Shown here: positions 1 to 5,184 of the stretch, piece by piece
Position numbering within the stretch: the stretch's first letter is position 1
Layout: each line of letters begins with the position of its first letter
Assembly (NCBI GenBank): GCA_937892735.1
Contig: CALBGL010000091.1
Span: forward strand, 1 to 5,184
DNA: 5,184 nt
Source: an uncultured Clostridia bacterium
Lineage (GTDB): Bacteria > Bacillota > Clostridia > Lachnospirales > Bianqueaceae
Direction of reading: 5' to 3'
Translations under genes and position numbers: made by a program
The notes under the pieces: model-generated
The model's input: only the letters and a program-made list of their open reading frames with translations
Told to the model about the DNA's origin: nothing
Databases searched by the model: none

Positions 1-1
1 G

Positions 2-91
2 CGCATTGGGACTGTACATGCAGAAATATTGTGGCTGTGTATTCAGCGAAGAAGAAAGATATGCGAAAAGAAGAAAGGGGGAGATCAATAA
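2..91 (+). other. possible 3' tail of an upstream gene, coupled to the glycosyltransferase
   Basis: All three forward frames are open from the left edge, so the reading is ambiguous. The frame starting at base 2 ends with TAA at 89-91, sharing one base with the ATG at 91 (TAATG), a classic stop-start coupling arrangement. Its last residues run from a short hydrophobic stretch (EILWLCI) into a basic tail (QRRRK, EKKK), as membrane proteins often end. The frame starting at base 3 ends at 99-101 and would overlap the glycosyltransferase by 11 bases. It also shows a basic tail, and the two frames do not differ clearly in codon use. I cannot name the product. GtrB-type genes often sit beside small membrane proteins such as GtrA, but the visible residues do not prove that. 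Confidence 0.35.
71..84 (+). promoter_or_regulatory. ribosome binding site that sets the glycosyltransferase start
   Basis: A purine-rich run (AAGAAAGGGGGAGA) lies about 6 bases before ATG at 91. The alternative in-frame starts, GTG at 31 and ATG at 61, have weaker upstream sequence and would add a charged, non-conserved leader. The start at 91 also puts the family's first strand (ITVPCYKEEE) near residue 8, as expected. Confidence 0.75.
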
Positions 92-1041
92 TGGAACATA
101 ACTGTTTATGTATTACGGTCCCCTGTTATAAAGAGGAAGAAGTGTTGCCAGAGACTGCGAAACGGCTGAAGGCAAAGATGACCGAGCTTATGAAGAAGGG
201 GAAGATCAGCGATCGGAGTAAAGTCGTTTTTATCAACGACGGATCAACAGATCGTACTTGGGAGATCATCTGCCAGTTGCACGAAGAAGACAAGTTGTTT
301 TGGGGCATCAATCTGTCTCGCAACAGAGGACATCAGAATGCGCTTCTGGCCGGGCTTATGACGGTCAAGGAGTATGCGGATATGGTTATTTCCATGGACG
401 CGGATCTGCAGGATGATATTCAGGCTGTAGACGACATGGTAGATCGATATCTGGAGGGATATGATATCGTCTATGGCGTACGTTCCAGCCGAGAGAAGGA
501 TTCCTTTTTCAAGCGGGTAACGGCGGAAGGGTATTATAAAGTGCTGAAATGGATGGGCGCCGATGTAGTATTCAATCACGCGGATTATCGGCTCATGAGT
601 AAACGGGCGCTCATGGGACTTTCGGAGTTTACGGAGGTCAATCTGTACTTAAGAGGATTGATACCGCAGATCGGTTTCAAGTCAACAGTCGTTACCTATG
701 AAAGACAGGAACGGTTTGCCGGAGAATCCAAGTATCCTCTGAAGAAGATGCTGTCGTTGGCGTTTGAGGGAATCACTTCGTTTAGTGTGAAGCCGATCCG
801 TATGGTCGCCAAATTAGGCGCGATTATTGCAGCAATCAGTGTGATGTTTCTGATTTACAGTGCGGTTGTCAAATTTATGGGACAATCGGTGGACGGATGG
901 AGTTCACTGATGGCTTCTATCTGGCTTATGGGCGGTCTACAGATCTTCTGTATTGGTATGATTGGGGAATATGTGGGTAAAATCTATATGGAGACGAAGA
1001 GACGTCCTCGCTACATTATCGAACAGTTTCTTCATGATTAA
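91..1041 (+). CDS. family 2 glycosyltransferase, polyprenyl-phosphate type (DPM1/GtrB-like)
   Basis: Predicted 316-residue enzyme that moves a sugar from a nucleotide donor to undecaprenyl (polyprenyl) phosphate on the cytoplasmic membrane face; the lipid-linked sugar then serves envelope glycan or protein modification. Visible in order: VPCYKEEE (about residues 10-17), INDGSTD (48-54), NLSRNRGHQNA (74-84), the metal/nucleotide-sugar motif DADLQDD (103-109), an ADYRLMSKRAL segment, and RFAGESKYPLKKM with GESKYPL at 211-217. Two C-terminal hydrophobic segments (about 242-265 and 273-295) should be membrane helices, followed by a basic tail (KRRPRY). Length and order fit bacterial DPM1-like proteins such as GtrB and the undecaprenyl-phosphate 4-deoxy-4-formamido-L-arabinose transferase ArnC. 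The sugar cannot be told from sequence. The start is ATG 91 from the ribosome site. The gene ends 15 bp before the hydrolase, suggesting one transcript. Confidence 0.93.
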   Translation: MEHNCLCITVPCYKEEEVLPETAKRLKAKMTELMKKGKISDRSKVVFINDGSTDRTWEIICQLHEEDKLFWGINLSRNRGHQNALLAGLMTVKEYADMVISMDADLQDDIQAVDDMVDRYLEGYDIVYGVRSSREKDSFFKRVTAEGYYKVLKWMGADVVFNHADYRLMSKRALMGLSEFTEVNLYLRGLIPQIGFKSTVVTYERQERFAGESKYPLKKMLSLAFEGITSFSVKPIRMVAKLGAIIAAISVMFLIYSAVVKFMGQSVDGWSSLMASIWLMGGLQIFCIGMIGEYVGKIYMETKRRPRYIIEQFLHD

Positions 1042-1056
1042 GAAAGGATAAGCCAA

Positions 1057-2652
1057 ATGGATCAGATATTTTATAATGGTACGATTCTGCCGATGACAGA
1101 AGAGACCGCTGTGGCAGAAGCCATGCTCTGTCAGGATGGGTACATCGCGGCACTAGGGAGTATGGAAGAGATGCTGGCGCGGCAGGAAGGGAAAGAGGCA
1201 GAAAAAGTGGATCTGGAAGGCCATGTACTGATGCCGGGATTTATTGATGGGCATTCCCATTTGACGGCTGCGGCGTATCAGATGGCACTGGCGGATGTGA
1301 GCGCGCCTCCAAGCGGCAGCTGTGCTTCCATTGAAGAATTATGTGACCGGCTCCGGCAATTTCTGAGAGAAAATCCTCCGAAGGCGGGAGGTTGGCTTTT
1401 GGGAATGGGATACGACGCGTCTGCTTACCCGGAGGGGAAGGGGCCGACAAGGTGGGATCTGGATCAGGTCAGTACGGAAGTCCCTATTGCGGTTACGCAT
1501 GCTTCTGGACATTTGTGCGTCGTGAACAGTTTGGGACTTCAGTTATTAGGCTATTTAGAGGAGAATCCGGAAATTCCTGTCGGTGGAGAAGTGACCCAAG
1601 AGGGAGAACTGAAGGAACAGGCATTTTTAGCGCCGCAGAAACAGGCGATTCTTCGCGGTGTCGCACCGGTTTCGATGAAGGAGTTGATTCATAAAGCCGC
1701 GCATATGTATGCTTCCTATGGAATCACGACAGTACAGGATGCCAAGGTGTCTGAGACGGAGTATCGTATGTTGCAGGAAGCAGGAAACTTGCCGGTTGAC
1801 GTGGTTCTTTATATGGTACCGGACCTTGCACGAAAATGTCTTCCCAAACAGCTGCCATCTCAAAACCCTTATCATGGTTCTCTGAGAAAGGCTGGAGAAA
1901 AACTGTTTTTGGATGGTTCTCCTCAAGGGAAAACCGCCTGGCTCAGCCAGCCGTATCTTAAGACACCGGAGGGAGAAGATCCATCCTATCGAGGAATGGG
2001 AATGATGACGGATGAAGAACTGATACGCTACATGATCGAAGCGGAGCAATGTTCATGGCAATTGAATATACATGCGAATGGTGACGAGGCGATTGAACAG
2101 TTGATTCGCTGTTATGAGAAGGCTGGCGGCAACGGAAAAACCCGTCCGGTCGTCATACACGCGCAGACGGTGAGAGAAGATCAACTGGCTCGTATGGAAT
2201 CACTGGGACTTCTATGCAGTTTCTTTTTGGATCATGTATATTATTGGGGAGATTATCATAGAGATTCTGTTTTAGGGCCAGAGCGGGCAGAGCGAATTAG
2301 CCCTTTACGCTCTGCATTACGGCATCATATCTCGTTTACTCTGCATCAAGATACGCCGGTAGTGCCGCCGAATCCGATTCTTGCGCTGCATAACGCGGTA
2401 AATCGTAGGACTGCCTCCGGGAAGCTTCTAGGAGCTGCAGAATGTATCACGCCCTATGAGGCTCTAAGAGCATTGACAGCCAACGGTGCGTATCAGATCT
2501 TTGAAGAAAATCACAAGGGAATACTGAAACCAGGATATCTGGCGGACCTGGTGATTTTAGACAAGAATCCACTTGCGATTTCGCCGGATCGTTTAAGCTC
2601 TATTCGAGTACTCCGTACCATAAAAAAGGGAAAGACTATATATACCATTTAA
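1057..2652 (+). CDS. YtcJ-like metal-dependent amidohydrolase (amidohydrolase family 3)
   Basis: Predicted 531-residue cytoplasmic TIM-barrel hydrolase of the amidohydrolase superfamily, cleaving an amide or related C-N or C-O bond in an unknown small molecule. The N-terminal beta-sandwich part (FYNGTILPM, then DGYIAALGS) leads to the signature MPGFIDGHSHL, with metal-ligand candidates H66 and H68. Further conserved sites are KLFLDGSPQGKTA (K282 and D286), IHANGDEAIEQ (H339), VIHAQTV (H368) and FTLHQDTPVVPP (D432, the usual late barrel aspartate). The C-terminus closes with GILKPGYLADLVILDKNPL, returning to the sandwich domain, so the protein looks complete and active. Length is normal for YtcJ-like proteins. 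There is no signal peptide. ATG 1057 is preceded by AGAAAGGATA at 1041-1050. It follows the glycosyltransferase by 15 bp and precedes the oxidoreductase by 23 bp. Members of this family include N-substituted formamide deformylase, but most have no known substrate, so only the class is secure. Confidence 0.92.
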   Translation: MDQIFYNGTILPMTEETAVAEAMLCQDGYIAALGSMEEMLARQEGKEAEKVDLEGHVLMPGFIDGHSHLTAAAYQMALADVSAPPSGSCASIEELCDRLRQFLRENPPKAGGWLLGMGYDASAYPEGKGPTRWDLDQVSTEVPIAVTHASGHLCVVNSLGLQLLGYLEENPEIPVGGEVTQEGELKEQAFLAPQKQAILRGVAPVSMKELIHKAAHMYASYGITTVQDAKVSETEYRMLQEAGNLPVDVVLYMVPDLARKCLPKQLPSQNPYHGSLRKAGEKLFLDGSPQGKTAWLSQPYLKTPEGEDPSYRGMGMMTDEELIRYMIEAEQCSWQLNIHANGDEAIEQLIRCYEKAGGNGKTRPVVIHAQTVREDQLARMESLGLLCSFFLDHVYYWGDYHRDSVLGPERAERISPLRSALRHHISFTLHQDTPVVPPNPILALHNAVNRRTASGKLLGAAECITPYEALRALTANGAYQIFEENHKGILKPGYLADLVILDKNPLAISPDRLSSIRVLRTIKKGKTIYTI

Positions 2653-2662
2653 ATTCGACAGC

Positions 2663-2670
2663 AGGGGGTG
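2663..2670 (+). promoter_or_regulatory. strong ribosome binding site for the oxidoreductase gene
   Basis: AGGGGGTG ends 5 bases before ATG 2676, in the short 23-bp gap after the hydrolase stop codon. It supports independent, efficient initiation at 2676 and argues against the overlapping short reading frame that would begin at 2668 within the site. Confidence 0.75.
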
Positions 2671-2675
2671 TTCGT

Positions 2676-4271
2676 ATGCGTTTATCGTATGAATCATTAC
2701 AGAAACAGGAAGAAATGTATCGGAAGGCGGGAATCCATATTCCCTCTTACTCGTTGGAAAAAGTCAGAAAGAGGACGGTGGAACATCCGACATGGCTTCA
2801 TTTCGGAGCCGGCAACATTTTCCGAGCCTTCATGGCGAGACTTCAGCAAAGGCTCTTAGAGCAAGGCGAGGCCGAATCGGGAATTGTGGTAGCAGAAGCA
2901 TTTGACGAGGAGTTGATCGATCGTTTGTATCAGCCGTTTGATTGTTTGTCGATTCTGGTGACGCTGAAAGGCGACGGTTCCTTCGATAAAGAAGTGATTG
3001 CATCTGTGGCAGAGGGCTTAAAGCCCAGTACAGATCTGGATACGTTGAGACGAATATTCAGGGATCCGGGACTGCAGATGGTTAGTATGACGATCACAGA
3101 GAAGGGGTATGCGCTGCAAGACCTGCAGGGAAGCTATCTGCCAGGAATCCAATCCGATTTAGAGGCGGGGCCTTCGAGCGCGCATACGATGATGGGTCTT
3201 CTGACCGCACTGTTGTTGCATCGGTATCAGAATGGTGCGGCGCCCCTTGCCGTTGTGAGCATGGATAATTGTTCTCATAACGGAGAAAAACTGTCTCAGG
3301 CGATATGGACTATCGCCAAAGAATGGTATGAGAGAGGAAAGGTGAGCCAGGATTTTCTTACCTATTTGCAGGATGAGACGCAGGTCGCCTTTCCTTGGAC
3401 CATGATTGATAAAATCACGCCTCGTCCGGCTCAGTCGGTAGAACGCGAATTGGAGGCATTAGGACTAGAGGGTATGGAGCCATTAACCACGCAGAAGCAT
3501 ACGTATGCAGCCGCATTTGTGAATGCAGAGGCTCCAGAATATTTGGTCATAGAAGATGCCTTTCCCAATGGCAGACCGGCACTGGAGAAAGCAGGAGTGT
3601 ACTTTACGGATCGGGAGATAGTCAATGATACCGAGCGCATGAAGGTGACAACATGTCTGAATCCGTTGCATACCGCATTAGCGGTATATGGCTGTTTATT
3701 GGACTACAAAACGATTGCAGAAGAGATGCAGGATCCGGATTTGGTTAGGCTGGTTCGAGGAATCGGGGAAAAAGAGGGACTTAAGGTATTAAAGCATCCG
3801 GGAATTCTGGATCCGAAGCGTTTTTTGGAAGAAGTATTGACAAAACGACTGCCGAATCCCTACATGCCGGATACACCGCAGCGTATTGCAACGGATACTT
3901 CGCAGAAGATTCCGGTACGGTATGGGGAAACGCTGAAGGCATATGCTTCCAATCTATCGGACCTGCATTACATACCATTAGCGATTGCCGGATGGTTCCG
4001 CTATCTGTTGGGCAAGGATGATCGGTTGGAGACAATGGAGGTAAGTCCGGACCCGATGCTGGCACCCCTCATGAAAGCGCTTCAGGACGTGCGCGTGGGG
4101 GTACCAGAAAGTTACCGGGAGCAGTTAAAGCCGATCTTACAAAACGAACATCTTTTTGGAATCAATCTGGCGGATACCTGTCTCGGAGAACGGATTGAGG
4201 AATATTTTGTGCGGATGCTGGAAGGCGCGGGGGCTGTTCGAAAACTTCTGCAGGAAGAATGCGTGGCCTGA
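2676..4271 (+). CDS. mannitol dehydrogenase/fructuronate reductase family oxidoreductase
   Basis: Predicted 531-residue NAD(P)-dependent polyol-specific long-chain dehydrogenase/reductase. Relatives interconvert mannitol and fructose, fructuronate and mannonate (UxuB), or tagaturonate and altronate (UxaB); the substrate here is not determined. The N-terminal Rossmann region shows WLHFGAGNIFRAF (40-52, glycine-rich nucleotide loop at 44-46) and the next strand IVVAEAFDEE. Family motifs follow: VVSMDNCSHNGEKL (from 193, with D197, N198 and N202), FPWTMIDKITPRP (239-251), and the catalytic-helix segment MKVTTCLNPLHTAL, with K323, N329 and H332 as active-site candidates. The C-terminal helical domain runs to the end. 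Lys to Asn is six residues here, against five as I recall it in Pseudomonas mannitol 2-dehydrogenase (K295, N300, H303). At about 530 residues it is in the normal family range. The last four codons and the stop lie inside repeat copy 1. It is probably the last gene of the operon. Confidence 0.9.
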   Translation: MRLSYESLQKQEEMYRKAGIHIPSYSLEKVRKRTVEHPTWLHFGAGNIFRAFMARLQQRLLEQGEAESGIVVAEAFDEELIDRLYQPFDCLSILVTLKGDGSFDKEVIASVAEGLKPSTDLDTLRRIFRDPGLQMVSMTITEKGYALQDLQGSYLPGIQSDLEAGPSSAHTMMGLLTALLLHRYQNGAAPLAVVSMDNCSHNGEKLSQAIWTIAKEWYERGKVSQDFLTYLQDETQVAFPWTMIDKITPRPAQSVERELEALGLEGMEPLTTQKHTYAAAFVNAEAPEYLVIEDAFPNGRPALEKAGVYFTDREIVNDTERMKVTTCLNPLHTALAVYGCLLDYKTIAEEMQDPDLVRLVRGIGEKEGLKVLKHPGILDPKRFLEEVLTKRLPNPYMPDTPQRIATDTSQKIPVRYGETLKAYASNLSDLHYIPLAIAGWFRYLLGKDDRLETMEVSPDPMLAPLMKALQDVRVGVPESYREQLKPILQNEHLFGINLADTCLGERIEEYFVRMLEGAGAVRKLLQEECVA

Positions 4272-4349
4272 CAGTATTCTATACCGTAATTCAGGAGCCA
4301 CGCTGCGAGATGTCCGCCAAAGGGCGTCCATCTCCGAAAGAATTGTGAT
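4257..4349 (+). repeat. direct tandem repeat, copy 1 (93 bp, full form)
   Basis: From GAATG at 4257 to AATTGTGAT ending at 4349. Over the 63-bp core (TGGCCTGAC at 4264 to GGGCG at 4326) it matches copy 2 except for one C/T difference at 4299. Relative to copy 2 it has 2 extra bases (CG, 4262-4263) and 14 extra bases (4327-4340). It can fold into two hairpins. Hairpin A pairs GCGTGGC (4261-4267) with GCCACGC (4297-4303), continued by CTGA (4268-4271) with TCAG (4291-4294) and a two-base bulge. Hairpin B pairs AGATG (4308-4312) with CATCT (4329-4333) and CGCC (4315-4318) with GGCG (4323-4326), around a two-by-two mismatch. The copy starts within the oxidoreductase gene. I recall similar units as dispersed intergenic repeats in Lachnospiraceae, but could not check. 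Confidence 0.9.
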
Positions 4350-4356
4350 GGGGTAG

Positions 4357-4433
4357 GAATGTGGCCTGACAGTATTCTATACCGTAATTCAGGAGCTACG
4401 CTGCGAGATGTCCGCCAAAGGGCGAATTGTGAT
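4357..4433 (+). repeat. direct tandem repeat, copy 2 (77 bp, shortened form)
   Basis: Begins with GAATG exactly 100 bp after copy 1; seven bases (GGGGTAG, 4350-4356) separate them. Hairpin A can still form: GTGGC (4361-4365) pairs with GCTAC (4395-4399) through one G-T (G-U in RNA) pair, and CTGA (4366-4369) pairs with TCAG (4389-4392). It lacks the 14-base segment that holds the outer right arm of hairpin B in copy 1, leaving only CGCC (4413-4416) with GGCG (4421-4424). It ends in AATTGTGAT, the same end as copy 1, six bases before the A-run of the terminator. Both copies are most likely transcribed as 3' untranslated RNA of the operon. Confidence 0.9.
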
Positions 4434-4438
4434 AAATT

Positions 4439-4491
4439 AAAAAAGAGGATCCCTTCGGTCAGTACATGACGCCGAGGGATTCCCCTTTTTT
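4439..4491. terminator. bidirectional intrinsic terminator between convergent genes
   Basis: A six-A run (4439-4444) and a six-T run (4486-4491) flank a long GC-rich inverted repeat. ATCCCT on the left pairs with AGGGAT on the right, then CG with CG after a single bulged T, then GTCA with TGAC around a five-base loop (GTACA); two bases (GC) bulge on the right side. AGG next to the A-run can pair with CCC or CCT next to the T-run with at most a mismatch. With a T-run on either strand it can end both the plus-strand operon and the minus-strand aminotransferase gene, whose stop codon is 6 bp further on. Confidence 0.92.
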
Positions 4492-4497
4492 ATTCCG

Positions 4498-5184
4498 TTA
4501 TTTATTTTCCAAGAGTTTTTCGATGGTAGCAATCTTTACACATAGACAAAGCAATGTAGTTGCTAAACGTAATTCTTCGACAGAAACAGAGGTAGGTGCG
4601 ATACGAATATTAGAATCGTGGGGATCCTTGCCATAAGGATATGTGGCCCCGGCCCCGGTCAAAACCACGCCGGCCTCTTTGCAGAGCTGTACAACACGTT
4701 TGGCACATCCTTCCATGGTATCGAAAGAAATGAAATAACCACCCTTGGGTTCATTCCAATTTGCAATATCAGAAACTTCCTGCTTTAAGATATCCAGAAC
4801 TGCCGCGAATTTAGGACGAAGAATCGCCGCGTGTTTTTTCATATGATCCAAAACACCTTGACGATTGTGGAAAAACTTTACATGAAATAACATATTGAGC
4901 TTATTCCAACCGATGGTCTGAATACTGAACTGCCGGAACAAAAATCGAATATTCGCTTCCGATGCTCCTAATGCGGCCATTCCGCCGCCAGCGAAAGAAA
5001 TCTTAGAGGTAGAGAAGAACTCATAGACCTGGTTCTCCGTGCCCGCCTTCTTGCATTCTTCCATGATGTTCAGCAGCGTATCCTGATTATCCTCATACAG
5101 ATTATGTACGGCATATGCATTATCCCAGAAGATTCGAAAATCATCCGCTGCAGGCTTTAATCTTGCCATGCGCCTCACCACTTC
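4498..5184 (-). CDS. aspartate aminotransferase-like PLP enzyme, C-terminal part (gene runs off right edge)
   Basis: A PLP-dependent class I/II (fold type I) aminotransferase, best matched by memory to the Asp_aminotransf (PF12897) subgroup of aspartate aminotransferases; such enzymes exchange amino groups between aspartate or similar donors and 2-oxoglutarate. Only 228 C-terminal residues are present. The frame stays open through the right edge, so the GTG at 5181 and the internal ATG are not the real start; the missing N-terminal part is probably about 200 residues. Visible: FRIFWDNAY, whose Asp (codon 5122-5124) should contact the PLP ring nitrogen; STSKISFAGGG, with the Schiff-base Lys at codon 5002-5004; KGGYFISFD in the small domain; and YPYGKDPHDSNIRIAPT, whose Arg (4603-4605) should bind the substrate alpha-carboxylate. 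No catalytic residue is missing in the visible part. It is transcribed toward the operon and ends at the shared terminator. Donor specificity is not provable here. Confidence 0.88.
   Translation of the reverse strand, partial: EVVRRMARLKPAADDFRIFWDNAYAVHNLYEDNQDTLLNIMEECKKAGTENQVYEFFSTSKISFAGGGMAALGASEANIRFLFRQFSIQTIGWNKLNMLFHVKFFHNRQGVLDHMKKHAAILRPKFAAVLDILKQEVSDIANWNEPKGGYFISFDTMEGCAKRVVQLCKEAGVVLTGAGATYPYGKDPHDSNIRIAPTSVSVEELRLATTLLCLCVKIATIEKLLENK

Noticed and set aside
244..579. A 111-codon minus-strand reading frame inside the glycosyltransferase gene.
   Set aside because: Antisense shadow of conserved glycosyltransferase motifs, with no supporting start signal.
1627..2049. A 140-codon minus-strand reading frame inside the hydrolase gene.
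   Set aside because: It is antisense to a well-supported enzyme with all its motifs, has no ribosome site and shows no recognisable protein features.
4156..4356. A 66-codon plus-strand reading frame covering the end of the oxidoreductase gene and repeat copy 1.
   Set aside because: Most of it overlaps the oxidoreductase gene in another frame, and its tail is repeat sequence; no ribosome site or recognisable domain. A second frame of the repeat is also open, as expected for short stop-poor repeat DNA.
4257..4433. CRISPR array.
   Set aside because: Only two units, of 77-93 bp, separated by a 7-bp gap; no short repeats with unique spacers of regular size and no cas genes.
4257..4433. Insertion sequence or attachment site.
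   Set aside because: No transposase or integrase, no terminal inverted repeats bounding a larger element, no clear target duplication. A small non-autonomous element remains possible and is covered under the findings.
4260..4440. Possible small repeated peptide genes within the repeat copies (for example from ATG at 4259 or 4360).
   Set aside because: The indels between copies (2 and 14 bases) are not multiples of three, so the frame is not maintained between units, and the variation fits RNA pairing better than protein conservation.
4439..4491. Riboswitch or attenuator leader.
   Set aside because: The hairpin and T-run lie between two convergent genes' stop codons, so it ends transcription rather than controlling a downstream gene.

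Overview
The window looks like chromosome from a low-to-mid GC Firmicute, most likely a gut Lachnospiraceae-type clostridium. That assignment rests on strong purine-rich Shine-Dalgarno sites, roughly balanced base composition, clostridial-looking protein versions and an intergenic repeat of a kind I associate with that family. It is inference from style, not a database match.

Layout: three plus-strand genes are tightly packed from about 91 to 4271. The first is a membrane-anchored family 2 glycosyltransferase (DPM1/GtrB type). It may be translationally coupled to an upstream gene whose tail lies in the first 90 bases. After 15 bp comes a YtcJ-like amidohydrolase (family 3, metal-dependent hydrolase), and after another 23 bp a mannitol dehydrogenase/fructuronate reductase-type oxidoreductase. 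From 4257 to 4433 lies an imperfect direct tandem repeat with a 100-bp period. Its first copy begins inside the last codons of the oxidoreductase gene and holds the stop codon. A bidirectional intrinsic terminator (4439-4491) follows. The minus strand from the right edge down to 4498 carries the C-terminal half of an aspartate aminotransferase-like PLP enzyme, convergent with the other three genes.

Working together: the hydrolase and the oxidoreductase plausibly form a small catabolic pair, hydrolysis of an unknown amide, ester or similar bond and redox of a sugar acid or polyol, but nothing here fixes a substrate. The glycosyltransferase acts on polyprenyl phosphate at the membrane and has no obvious metabolic link to them, although spacing suggests co-transcription. 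The enzymes are ordinary family members. The least explained element is the structured repeat in the 3' untranslated region between the operon and its terminator.
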